Shown: piece after piece, positions 20,170 to 31,272 of the stretch
How the letters are laid out: each line of letters starts with the position of its first letter
Numbering within the stretch: position 1 is the stretch's first letter
From: Anisus vortex
Taxonomy: Eukaryota > Mollusca > Gastropoda > Planorbidae
DNA length: 64,000 nt
Assembly (NCBI GenBank): GCA_949126835.1
Contig: OX421506.1
Span: 29,866,441 to 29,930,440, forward strand
Reading direction: 5' to 3'
Program-made: the position numbers and the translations under genes
Notes under the pieces: generated by a model
Told to the model about the DNA's origin: nothing
Seen by the model: only the letters and a program-made list of their open reading frames with translations
The model's database searches: none

Positions 20170-20790
20170 CAGACTTGCAGTGAGATTCTTCAATTATGTC
20201 CTTTTTCTTTATTCCACAATTTTTGGAATTTTGCAAAAGTATTTGGTTGCAATTGTTTAGGTCTCTTTGGACATTCACAAAGTGTGGGAAACACTGTAAC
20301 AGGCTACTGACCCACATACGCCCCACTCCTACTTTTTTTGTGTCGAACAACCAACCACATTACTCTTCTCACCAACCCGTTCGCGTCATCCCCCTCCCCA
20401 TTCATTAAGACCACCACCTCCCTATCCCACTTCACCCCCACTCCCCCTATCTACACAACTTGTCCACAAGATACTTACTCTCCCGGACGATACAACACGT
20501 ATAACGCACACAACAATACGCCTCCTCTTCAGCAGCGCCCATTTTTTGTTTTACTTTTCTGAAAGAATAAGTTTTCATATGCATGTGACGAAAATTTAGT
20601 CACGTGACGTTAACCCTATGACTGCCAAAATAACCCCGAAAAAAAACTTAATTCTTCTTTTATTAAGAACAGCGAAGCAGCACGAGACGAACTCGGAATA
20701 AACACAAACCAATTCGTTGTTAAGCGTAAGCTACAAAAGTTCGGTTTTCTTCTCTATAAGGTAAAGTTAAACCTGATGTTCTTTATGCTT
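20170..20790. other. Noncoding, part C-rich
   Basis: A C-rich run at 20380-20450, then GTCACGTGACG at about 20600. The stretch 20500-20730 loosely resembles 25480-25640. No gene is seen. Confidence 0.45.
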
Positions 20791-21620
20791 GTTTATTTTA
20801 GTTTTGTTAATTTGTGGATTTTCGGTTTACTTGTTTATAGTTTCTTGATGTTTGGTTTACTTGTTTATATTTTGTTTGTTACTTTCTTGATGTTTGGTTT
20901 ACTTGTTTATATTTTGTTTGTTAGTTTCTTGATGTTTGGTTTACTTGTTTATATTTTGTTTGTTAGTTTCTTGATGTTTGGTTTACTTGTTTATATTTTG
21001 TTTGTTAGTTTCTTGATGTTTGGTTTACTTGTTTATATTTTGTTTGTTAGTTTCTTGATGTTTGGTTTACTTGTTTATATTTTGTTTGTTAGTTTCTTGA
21101 TGTTTGGTTTACTTGTTTATATTTTTGTTGCTAGTTTCTTGATGTTTGGATTACTTGTTTATGAAAATTTTTTTCTCGATGTTTATTATTTTTTTGTTTT
21201 AACGCGTTGTTTTTTTTTCGTATTCATTGACATTTAGAACTTCTTTGTTTATTTCATGCTGTTTACTTTTGAGTTGGCATTTCTTTGTCTTTTTTTTTTA
21301 AATATTATTTCGTTAATTTCCTGATGTTTAGTTTATTTGGTGATGTTAAAACATGTTTTTGATGCTTAGTTCCTTCTCGTCTGCTGATTGATATTACGCT
21401 GCTGTTAATTATAAAAGATTTAGTTTGTTAATTGAAAGGTTTTTTATTCTTGATGCTAAGTTTTGTTTTGTTGATGTTCAGTTTGCTTATTTCAAACTGA
21501 TTCGTTTAATTAAATTCATTGCTTTAGCGGTAATCAATATGATGTTGGGTTCGCTTCTCTATCAATTGATATTTTATCTTATTGGTGTTTATCGTGTTTT
21601 ATTATTGATGGTCTGTTGGT
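20790..21620. repeat. 42-bp T/G-rich minisatellite with degenerate flanks
   Basis: The core 20840-21165 has about eight near-identical units (TTTCTTGATGTTTGGTTTAC, TTGTTTATATTTTGTTTGTT, AG). Beyond it, TGATGTT(T/C)AG(T/T)TT words continue ever more diverged to about 21620. The 42-bp period equals 14 codons, giving a 153-residue hydrophobic repeat frame (FLMFGLLVYILFVS) that is most likely not a protein. Confidence 0.88.
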
Positions 21621-21935
21621 TAAAAAGTGTTTTCTTTTTAAGTGTCTCACTTGTTGTTGCAATTCATCATAGACTAATGACTAGGATGCGAGTTTTCACA
21701 ACGCTGCTATATTTACTACTAATAATTTCTAATGCAGGCCAAGCTGTTACTACCGGATGACTTTTAAATAGAACATTGAATAGAAGGCATTGTAGAATTG
21801 TATACAAAGTAGCTCAGAGATAATACATTTATATGTTTATACTTTGATGTAAATAGTTTGACCAATTCTTATTGGTTGGAACGATAATACAACGTTAATA
21901 GTAAGGAATGGAGATGTTATCATGCATAGGGAATA

Positions 21936-22195
21936 TTGAATACGACAATGCTCATAAGGGCAAAAAACACTTTCCTTATTCATTATGCGAGAACAAATGC
22001 ATATAAGTACTTTTTCTTCCCGAGTGGCATTCGAGCATTCAATGGGTTGCCTGAACAAACCAGGAAAACCAGTAACTTAACATCCTTTAAAACACTAATA
22101 AAAATGCAGGACTGGACTCCATCCGCGGTTGTGCGTAGGACGCAATAATCTTCTTCACAGAAGGAGCATCCGTGTTAATGTATAAGATAGGATGC
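21936..22195 (+). mobile_element. LINE 3'-end fragment, family B, with ORF tail
   Basis: The frame ends YFFFPSGIRAFNGLPEQ...SFKTLIKMQDW and then a stop. FFPxxIRxxNxLP is the conserved C-terminal motif of CR1/L2-type LINE ORF2. The 3' end reads TGTATAAGATAGGATGC. Confidence 0.75.
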
Positions 22196-22199
22196 TAAA

Positions 22200-22500
22200 A
22201 GCGAAGTTTTGCATGAAATTTTCCTTGGAAATCGAATGATTAAGAATACTCGTTTAGTTTTTTTTTTATATCCCAGATTGATGTGTCAGTCCGTATTCAT
22301 CAGATTTAATGGATACACAACGTCTATTTGAATTGGTCAACATTGCTTTATTATTGTTAGTTTATCAAGTATAGGACTATGTAATCCTAATGAGCCACAC
22401 AAAAAATAAATGGCCAATGTTTTTGGATTTTGGATTAAATATCGACAATATTTCTAGAATACTTTTATTTTTGTAGTTGAAATTGCGATTTTTAAAGTGT
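22200..22500. other. No recognised feature
   Basis: AT-rich sequence leading to a short (TG)n run at 22497-22516. Confidence 0.5.
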
Positions 22501-22519
22501 GCGTGTGTGTGTGTTTGTT

Positions 22520-22690
22520 CTCGGTCCTGCGGTTAGTTCACCCGACTGTTAACAGACACGTCGCGGGTTCGATCGCTGCCGCCGACGGATCCCTGCCGCC
22601 CTGCAGGAGTTTTGTGCCTAGCGGAAATAATAATTTAGAAGGAACGTCAGTAAAACTTGAAAGTCAAGTAAGATTAGATTTCTATTATCC
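22520..22690 (+). mobile_element. SINE family D fragment
   Basis: CGGTTAGTTCACCCGACTG, CGTCGCGGGTTCGATCGC and GATCCCTGCCGCCCTGCAGG match the copy at 6408. Confidence 0.75.
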
Positions 22691-23167
22691 TGTTGTGATT
22701 TAAGATTGTTCCGGAGGCGGAATCGACGATAATTTTTTTTTTTTATTTCGTTCAAGCAAACTGACTTATAAAGTATTATGAATTAAAGATAATGTGCAAA
22801 TAATAATAAAAAATACCACCAAAGATGGTTCGAAAGTTCGACGTTTTTTTAGTTTAAAGTAAATAGAGTCCATTTCAAGTGAAGCAATGCTATTGTGACA
22901 CAGTTATGAACATATACTGTAAAATCTCGAGTATTATCCGCACTTTTTTTATAAGCCGCAGGTATACTTCGGAAGGCGAAAAGCAAGTAAAATTGAAGTT
23001 CAATAGAGCCGCACTCAAAATAGATTTGAAAATATAAGAATATCCACTTTGATCTGCTTTATAAAAGTGTATCTAAATTTAATAATTGTACTAAAGATGT
23101 AACGTTTGTTAGTTCCATCAGCTATCTATCAAGTATCTATCTTTTTAAATCCATTTTTATCTATACA

Positions 23168-23435
23168 CTTGGAGCATGGTTGCCGAGCGACACTGCGTTC
23201 GACTGGCGTTCCCAGGGTTCTGGGTTCGAATCCTGGTGAAGGCTACGATTTGTTCCAGGCACTAGAGGGTGCCCCCGAGTCTACCCAGCTCTGATGGGAA
23301 CCTGACATAAGTTGGCGTAAAGTAAAGGTGGCTGGGCATTGTGCTAGACACACATCTCCCTGTATGCCGTGGCCACAGGAACTGGTGAACGCTGCTTCAA
23401 CCGGACCTATGATCAATTTTGTCTGACGGATACTC
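23168..23435 (+). mobile_element. SINE family C, best full-length copy
   Basis: The tRNA-like head is GTTGCCGAGCGACACTGCG with B-box-like GGGTTCGAATCCTGG. The body GTCTACCCAGCTCTGATGGG and GGGCATTGTGCTAGACAC follows, then the tail GGTGAACGCTGCTTC to ACGGATACTCTACTTACT. The head suggests transcription by RNA polymerase III. Confidence 0.85.
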
Positions 23436-23481
23436 TACTTACTATATATATACCTACCAATCGATTCACATATCCATCATT

Positions 23482-23612
23482 TCATCCAATCATCTATCTA
23501 TCTATCTATCCATCCATCCATCCATCCATCCATCTATCTATCTATCTATCTATCTATCTCTATATCTATCTAGATAATCTATCTATCTATCTATCTATCC
23601 ATCTATCTATTC

Positions 23613-23646
<34 letters not shown>

Positions 23647-23942
23647 TCATCTATCTATTCATCTATCTATTCATCTATCTATCTATCTATCCATCTATCT
23701 ATTCATCCATCTATCCATCTATCTATACATCTATCTATCCATCTATCCATCCATCTATCCATCTATCCATCTATCCATCTATCCATCTATCCATCTATCC
23801 ATCTATCTATCCATCCATCTATCCATCCATCTATCCATCCATCTATCCATCCATCTATCCATCCATCTATCCATCTATCCATCTATCCATCTATCCATCT
23901 ATCCATCTATCCATCTATCCATCCATCTATCCATCTTTCTAT
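23482..23942. repeat. (ATCT)n/(ATCC)n microsatellite, about 460 bp
   Basis: ATCT blocks give way to alternating ATCC/ATCT in the right half. A 191-residue Ile-Ser-Leu-His frame over it is an artefact. Confidence 0.97.
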
Positions 23943-23944
23943 AA

Positions 23945-24465
23945 ACTGTTACACTTATCTATCAGTCCACATATCTTTCACTATTTCTCTCACTATTCTC
24001 TATCCTCTTTTCTTATCAATGCCTTCTTCTCAATAGATACACATAATTACAAAGACTCTTTGATTAACTAGATTAAAGTACATACACAGACACACACATA
24101 TACTGATTTGCTTATTTTAATGTTTATGAGCATACTATAAAACAACACCGCGTCATGAAAAGGATGTTATTGCAACTGAACGAGGCAGGGTTCACATCTA
24201 GTGATTAAACCCCCTCGGCACACAAACGTAAAATCAATTAAATATTATTTCAAAACATATTTACAAAAAAACAAAAACACATTTAGCTTTAAAGTGTTGT
24301 ATGTAGATTTTGTATTAGCGGAATATTTAAACGCCGTAAATTTAAAAAAAAAAGGAATTTATATTATAGGCTTTATGACTTTAATTATAGGTCATTCAGG
24401 TCAAAGTACTTTTTAAAGACTTCATCTAATACGTTTTACAGACGTTCCTTCTATGTAGGAGATTA
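23945..24465. other. AT-rich sequence, no gene
   Basis: No exon or known repeat was recognised. Confidence 0.5.
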
Positions 24466-24600
24466 TTGCGTCCACTAGGTCCAAAACTCCTGCAGGGCGG
24501 CAGGGATTGGTCGGCGACAGGGATAGAAACCGTGACGTGTTGGTTGCCAGTCATGTGAACTACCAGCAGGACCAGCCGGCCTCGCAACAAGCCGTATTGT
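24465..24600 (-). mobile_element. SINE family D fragment
   Basis: Reverse copy: AAAACTCCTGCAGGGCGGCA at the left, GTGACGTGTTGGTTGCCAGTC in the head region and GGACCAGCCGG at its end. Confidence 0.7.
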
Positions 24601-24621
24601 CATTCTGATTGTCTGGGGTTC

Positions 24622-25108
24622 AAATCCATGTAAACAAACCATGTAAACAAACCATGTAAACAAACCATGTAAACAAACCATGTAAACAAACCATGTAAAC
24701 AAACCATGTAAACAAACCATGGAAACAAACCATGTAAACAAACCATGTAAACAAACCATGGAAACAAACCATGGAAACAAACCATGGAAACAAACCATGG
24801 AAACAAACCATGGAAACAAACCATGGAAACAAACCATGGAAACAAACCATGGAAACAAACCATGGAAACAAACCATGGAAACAAACCATGGAAACAAACC
24901 ATGGAAACAAACCATGGAAACAAACCATGGAAACAAACCATGTAAACAAACCATGTAAACAAACCATGGAAACAAACCATGGAAACAAACCATGGAAACA
25001 AACCATGGAAACAAACCATGTAAACAAACCATGGAAACAAACCATGGAAACAAACCATGGAAACAAACCATGGAAACAAACCATGGAAACAAACCATGTA
25101 AACAAATC
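24622..25108. repeat. 13-bp satellite, about 37 units
   Basis: Units of ACCATGGAAACAA and ACCATGTAAACAA. The 13-bp stop-poor unit holds every frame open on both strands for long stretches (METNHGNKPWKQT; MVCFHGLFPWFVS). Each unit with GG carries the palindrome CCATGG. Confidence 0.97.
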
Positions 25109-25109
25109 A

Positions 25110-26110
25110 CCCGAATTCCTCATAGCTCTATCGACTACCTGATTATAGCAAGAAAGGGAAAAAGGGGGGGGGGGGTTAAAGAAGGGGATAAAAGCAGTAG
25201 GGTATTAGGCTGACTACATAATCCCATGACTTGCCGTGACAACGTAAATTGTTACAACGCTGTTTGAGAAGCTCCAATGACCAAAGTAGTTTGAAGGCGG
25301 TGCTCTCCTTGTCTTTTAACATATATTACGGCTGCAGACACAAAATGATCTAAACAAGAACGAAAAAAGAAGGGCGTTAATACTTGGTTTATTGTTTACG
25401 TTCGCATTATGACTCATCCTCCCCTTCAACACTCCACTCCTATCCAACGCCCCCTCCCCCCCAGGACACACCCTAGCACCGTTTTCCAGCGCCCACGTTT
25501 GTTTTGTGTGTGTGTGTGTGTGTATGTTGACACTTAAAAGTTAATTAGGTTAATAACAGGAAAAAAAAAAAGAATAAACGAGCGCGCACTCGAGACATTC
25601 CGATATCGTCAAGTGGATTGGTTGAAAAAACAACACGCAAACTAAAAATAAGAAATATTTCCTTGCGTCATGTTTAGAAGCAAATGACCAGGTCACACTT
25701 AGCGCGAGCCGTCACGTGATACAAGCAAGGTTGCGGAGCCTGTTTTGTCCGTTCTCTTTTGTTTTTTAAGTCTCTCCCCCCCCCCCCCCGCCCCTCCTTC
25801 CCAATTCTTAAAACGTATTAGTCGCACTGGGCGGGCAATTACCATAGTAACACCCTAATCTTGAAATATACAGCAGGCGTTAACGAATCAGTCTTTATGC
25901 ATTTCGGTTTTTGTCCACTTAGATCTGGGTTTAGTAGACTTTGAGTGTCAGAGCGTGTTATTTAGGGTTTTTTCTTTTCGTTGAACTGAAAACAAAACAA
26001 ACAAATGAAATAGAAAGTAAAACTAGAAGCTAGCGTTTTAGAAAGAAACTAGCATTTTAATATTATTTTAGCCAGAGTTTTTATTGTTTTCGGTTGCTAT
26101 TAAATGCGTA
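25110..26110. other. Noncoding with homopolymer runs
   Basis: Poly-G at 25147-25156, C-runs at about 25450 and 25777, (TG)n at 25507-25524 and GTCACGTGAT at about 25711. It is fairly CpG-rich, but no exon was seen. Confidence 0.5.
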
Positions 26111-26114
26111 TAAG

Positions 26115-27880
26115 CAGGGCCGGTTCTAGCATTTGCGGGGCCCTATGCGAAACGGATCGCGCGGGGCCCAGTCTGGGTTTGGATAAGGATAATAAGTGCA
26201 AATTAAGATTTTGTAATAGAAAATAAATCTTTGCATTTTATTAATTCTTTACTAAGTACAAAATCACGATCAAATTAACTTTACTTTACGAGCTTAGGCC
26301 TAGTGTGTAACGAAGTCATACAGTATATCATCAAAATTCAGTTATCTATACAGATCACACTCAATAGCAAGAATTGCCAAGCTGTTCAATCTATCTTCGT
26401 GAATTGTTGACCTCAAGTAATTCTTGATTAGTTTGAGGCGGGAGAAGCTTCTTTCACCAGATGCCACAGTTACAGGTATTGTTAAAAATATTCTGAGTGC
26501 AACAAAGTAGCTTGGGAAAGCAGTGCATCTTTCATTATTGGACAGATAACTCAAAATCTCTACCGGGGTTTTGGCGGTATTTGGTAGAATATGCCTTAAA
26601 GATTCCATTTCATCAGCTAATTCTCGCCCACATATTCTGTCGACTGGTCTGTTGATGACGTCAATGTTTGCTCGAGGCTCTCTGTAAACTTTCGTATGTC
26701 ATCACACTGAAGGCTCTTGAAGCTGACAAGAAACCCAAAAAATATTGTGGTTTAATTTCAGCAGTTCAAATCTCCGCTGCAAGGACTGAATTGCAATGTC
26801 CACAATTCTGTTGAAGCAATTTATCCTGTAGTCATCTTCAGCATTTCCAGGTGTGAAGTTTTCCACAGATTTATCATACTACCTTTTCCTTTGACGTTTG
26901 GATGGAAAGATTGCAACAACTTCCATGTTTTCAGCCTTCCTTTGCTGTAACAAGAATTTGAACAAACCCATCAACTCTCTGTTTCCTTAGCCAAGTCATC
27001 AAGTTGTTGTACGAATCCATTGCAGTGCTCAAATCTACTTTTTCACCTTGCAGTTCTATAATTACAAAATTGACCTGGAAGAGCATGTTGTACCATCACA
27101 CAAGTGACACTAAGAATGTGTATTGCTTCAATATTTCATACTGTGTTTCTGCTTCGCTTTTTATTGCATCACTATAGACTCTTCAGCTAATTCATCGAGT
27201 GCGTCACAAATTTCAGGCAATTGATAACGAAATGCTCTGACACTATCTATTCTACAGTCCCATCCTGTGTCGCAGAGTTTTTTTTACAGATTGGAAAAGT
27301 ACTTTCTGAATTATGACCATCTTTTTGTAAATGTTAAAAAGATTGTGTGAACGCGTTGTACAATTCCAATAAAGGTTAGCACCGGGGCATATTTTGACTA
27401 TATCTGCTACAACCAGATTGTAATTATGACACGCACATGGAGTAAAAAATGCTCTGCTGTTAATATTTAAAAGCCGTTTTTGAACTCCAGAATGGACGCC
27501 TTTCATGTTGGCACCATGTTGGTGGGGGGTATCATAACCTTGTCCACGAACATTTAAAAAAAATTAATTTAAATTTTCTAGCTCATTCACTAGTATATCG
27601 CATAAGTCATGTTCAGTAGTACTTTCCACAGGAAGAAACTTAATAAAACGTTCATGTGCATCTACAGGCTCTTCCACATTAACCCCATCTAATACATACC
27701 GGATAATTAATGACATGTGCTCTTTGTGACTTATGTCTGGGGTACAATCTAATATTAGGCTACTGAAAAATACTTTGCATTCTTGATGTCTCGAAGGATA
27801 GCATTCACAACAGGATCAGCGCGGGGCCTATGAAAGTGCGGGGCCCACTGCTGCTGCATAGGTTTAAACAACCGATCAAT
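26115..27880 (-). mobile_element. hAT element of the ZMYM1-like type (relic)
   Basis: The left end CAGGGCCGGTTCTAGC is a hAT-type terminal repeat followed by GGGGCCC-rich subterminal sequence. Matching GGGGCC-rich sequence at 27822-27850 marks the other side. A right terminal repeat and target duplication are not recognisable. Confidence 0.65.
26342..27790 (-). pseudogene. hAT transposase, DUF4371/ZMYM1-like, frameshifted
   Basis: Reading the minus strand from 27790, conserved blocks appear in order but in different frames: LILDCTPDISHKEHMSLI, EPVDAHERFIKFLPVESTT, MKGVHSGVQKRLL, PCACHNYNLVV, AIQSLQRRFELL, and finally PVTVASGERSFSRLKLIKNY with STIHEDRLNSLAILAIE. The last is the hAT C-terminal dimerisation region. 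Stops and frameshifts between blocks (for example near 26890 and 27250) show it is dead. DNA-binding and N-terminal parts are missing. Confidence 0.88.
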
Positions 27881-27944
27881 AGGCCTACAGACATTAGTGA
27901 TAAGAGAAAGTAAGGTATCTGTTTCTTCCTCTATCTAAGTTGAT

Positions 27945-28392
27945 TTTCAAAACCGGATTTCGGTGTGTTGGTTGGAAGTTGGATTCTCTTTCAATATATT
28001 AAATTATAAGTTACCAGATATGCCTCTTCATATGCTTCTTAATATAATGGTCAACGATAATCGGCAATTTGATTATCAATATTGAAAATTTGAAACCCTT
28101 TATCGGTTTTAATCAATTAGCCCAGATTTTTGTTTAGTTCTAAAGAATTTTATGGTAAAGTGTACAAAATAATATTGTATTCAAACAAATCAACCCCTTG
28201 AATGCCCTGCAAACACTAATTAAGTTTGAAGTATTTTTCAAATATAGGTCATACCTACAAAACTACGCACATTTTGGCTTTTACGGCATGTGACTTGTGA
28301 CATTGCGCGGGGATGCGGGGGAACCGAGATCCGGTTTTAAACCGGTTTTATAGAACCGAAAACCGGTAATAAAAACTGGTTTTAACATCCCT
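27945..28392. mobile_element. Probable nonautonomous hAT fragment
   Basis: The right end is CCGGTTTTAACATCCCTA, whose reverse complement starts TAGGGATGTTAAAACCGG. Inverted AAACCGG words are spread through both ends. The left terminus is truncated. Confidence 0.45.
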
Positions 28393-28689
28393 AGTTCTGC
28401 TGTTACAGGGAACGCAGCGCTCATGTGTAACCTAGCCTCTCAATAATAAAGGATTAACCGTTTGCCCCTTGGAGTCGCCGATCGTCACCTCTACTGATAA
28501 GGCCCCACGAGTGGGGGGTACAGCCGGTACACCGTACCAAATCCTACAAAAGCTTAGGGGGCCCATGAATATGTAAAAATAAATACAGTAGACTGTTGGC
28601 TTCCCAGCCAGTAGTCCTGTGGTAATGACATGTAATGTATGTTGCCTTTCTTTCCTTCAATGACTGTACAAAATACATTCGCATATTAA

Positions 28690-28777
28690 TACAGAGGAGT
28701 CGGAGTCAGGGAGTCGGAAGTAAAAAATAGCCGAGTAGTTGGAGTCGTAACATTTATCGACCGACTCCACAGCCCTG
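28690..28777. mobile_element. hAT terminal fragment
   Basis: It ends CCGACTCCACAGCCCTG, the reverse complement of a common hAT end (CAGGGCTGTGGAGTCGG), with GAGTCGG words upstream. No left end. Confidence 0.5.
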
Positions 28778-29628
28778 GTGCCAGAAGCAGGATTTCTAAT
28801 ACAATAAGAATGCCAACAGTCTAAAAGTCACTTGCATTGCCTTTTTAGAAAATCGCTCTGCGTGTCAGGTTTAACACACGTACCGATCCCTGAATTATGC
28901 TACATAATGTAACCTTTACATCTTGGTTTCAACGTAATTCTATAATTTTTCTTTCCCACACTGCAGCTGAAAGTAGCCTACTTATGTTCTGACACTAATT
29001 GTTTTTGCATGTATAATTATGCCACATATAGGACTATATAGATCAGATATATTTCTTCTACCTGCTTGTATAGCTTAGCTACAAGTAATTAAATATATTA
29101 CATTTTACTTAAGTAACATTTAGTTATGCAACATATAGTTATGCTACTTAGTATAGCTTCGCTATATATAGTTCTGCTGCATATATCTTAACTTCATAGG
29201 CCTATAGTTTCGTTAGCTTTAGGTTTTCGAACTTGTCTGTAGATTTGATGAAAAAGACATTGTAAATAAGCATCAATATATAGTGTAACCAGGTCCACTG
29301 AGTATAAACGATATGGCGTCGGTATTACTTCCGGAAACAGAAAAAAAAGCGATTTCGCATTCTGTTCTATTTTTATTCTGTGGTGTTTGTGTGTGTGTGG
29401 GGGGGGGGGGGGGTCAAATGTGTCACTTCACGACTGTAAAGAGGCCCAAAAAAAATGAGGATTAGGCCTATTAACATTACATGTATACTAAATGTGATTA
29501 AAAGGGGTGAAGGTAGGCGTTACGCAAATTTTATTGTTCGTCACCGGCCCCCAAAATATTTTTGCTACTGTGGTACTCCTCTGCAAAGTATAGGCGTACT
29601 GTTATAGTAGCTCTATACAGACTATAGC

Positions 29629-29956
29629 CAGGGCCGTGTTTAGGATTGTGGTGGCCCTGTTCCCAAATTTATGTGGGTCCCCTCGTGGCCTCGCCCCTGC
29701 CTTCCACATATTTCATAAAATACCGTTAATTCATGTTGCATTCTGAAAAAATCATACAAAAAAAAATATGTTGCGCTTAGCTTGGTTGGACTGAAGCGCT
29801 TAAAATTTTAGAAATATTTGAATTTTATTTTACATTTTTAACGAAAGAATTGGGATTAACACTAAAAATGTATTTTTTTTTTATGTGTGAGGGCCCCTTT
29901 TGTGTGGGGGCCCCTGTTCCAATGGAACATGTGGAACATGCCTAAATACGCCACTG
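29629..29956. mobile_element. hAT MITE with perfect 8-bp TSD
   Basis: The left end is CAGGGCCGTGTTTAGGA and the right end, reversed, is CAGTGGCGTATTTAGGC. ACTATAGC is repeated exactly at 29621-29628 and 29957-29964. The element is 328 bp with no coding sequence. Confidence 0.88.
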
Positions 29957-30044
29957 ACTATAGCACGAATATTTATTCCATATTTCTTAAATATATTGTT
30001 CATTGATGCTGAGAGACGGAACGTTGGTAAACAAGTCAAATTTC

Positions 30045-30362
30045 CATACCTTATCTTATATATTACAGGCGATCTTTTTATATCATCTTATCTTATACAT
30101 TACAGACCGTCCTTCTATCGTATCTTATATAATGCAGACGCTCCTTCTATCTTATCTTATAGATTACAGACTCTTGTTCTATCTTATCTTATAGATTACA
30201 GACTCTTGTTCTATCTTATCTTATAGATTACAGACTCTTGTTCTATCTTATCTTATAGATTACAGACTCTTGTTCTATCTTATCTTATAGATTACAGACT
30301 CTTGTTCTATCTTATCTTATAGATTACAGACTCTTGTTCTATCTTATCTTATAGATTACAGA
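30045..30362. repeat. 32-bp tandem array grown from a LINE 3' end
   Basis: Six near-perfect units, AGATTACAGACTCTTGTTCT plus ATCTTATCTTAT, start at 30161, 30193, 30225, 30257, 30289 and 30321. Diverged units lie upstream. The array abuts a reversed family B LINE end whose terminus carries the same ACAGACnCTnnTTCT and TTATCTTAT words. Confidence 0.9.
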
Positions 30363-30525
30363 ATAAAAAGATTATTGCGCTAATCCGTGATCTGAGTCGA
30401 GCCTTGCATTTTTATTAGCGTTTTATTTGATGTTAAGTTATTGGATTTCCATGTTTGTGCTGGTAACCCATTCCATGCCCGAATGCCAACCGGGAAGTAA
30501 GAGTACATTACATGTATTTTTCTCA
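30360..30525 (-). mobile_element. LINE 3'-end fragment, family B
   Basis: Reverse copy: AAAAAGATTATTGCGC, GAGTCGAGCCTTGCATTTTT, CCCATTCCATGCCCGAATGC. Confidence 0.75.
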
Positions 30526-30671
30526 CATAAGGGATAAGAAAAGTGGTTTTAGTCATTATGTTTATCTTACCAGTGTAATAGACTAGATTGTTATTGTGTT
30601 GTATTTTATGTTAGAATTTGGTGCATTATGCATAATTACTACTTTACTCTTTGCCCTTCTGTCCTCTAATG

Positions 30672-30879
30672 CAGTGTTCGGCAACCTTTTAATTATAGTG
30701 TACCAAAGTTGAATTTCTTATTCATTCAGCGTACCAACACCCTAAAAATCATCCCGTTCTAGCACTCAATTTGTGGTAGAAAATACTGGAATTCCCTTTT
30801 TTTTTAAGGGTTTTAACGTGTTATCGAAAATCGCTTAGTGTGCCAAGTCTGGCACGCGGTCTGTAGGTTGCCGACCCCT
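30672..30879. mobile_element. hAT MITE, family H1
   Basis: Left CAGTGTTCGGCAACCTTT, right GTAGGTTGCCGACCCCTT. Both ends are slightly decayed and no exact TSD is present. Confidence 0.75.
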
Positions 30880-31094
30880 TCTCCAGTGTTTCTAGGTTTC
30901 GTGGTTCGGATCTATAATGGAATCTTTAATCTGAATTAGACTTTGAAAATTTTTTTTTGACTCGGTGATTTTGCTTGGGTGGCCCGGTAATTCGGGTTGC
31001 AGCCCGGCATATGCGTAACGCAGCAATAAAAAAAACGTTTCTAGTTATTCAAATTAGTTTTTGATGATTCTATTCCGACAGGTTTCCAGCAAAC

Positions 31095-31272
31095 ATGGCT
31101 GTAGGCAACTTAAGCATGCTCTTCCTAGTGGGTTTTGCTGTCGGGTGTGCCGGGCTTCTCTTGCAAATCATAGGTGTGGCCACCAACGACTGGGAAACAA
31201 ACTCCGTTGGCTCCTTTGGTCTGTGGAAAGCTTGCTTCCAGGGAATCTGCGCCTCATTCCCAGTTTTGTCCT
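31095..31272 (+). CDS. Gene 2 exon 1 coding part (TM1 and GLW loop)
   Basis: The exon has 59 codons plus one base, with donor TCCT|GTAAGT. It holds TM1 and the W-GLW-C-C loop. It is preceded by 13 nt of 5' UTR after the acceptor at 31080-31081. Confidence 0.85.

Noticed and set aside
24475..25213. Six long frames of 73-211 residues
   Set aside because: All come from the 13-bp satellite, which lacks stops in most frames.
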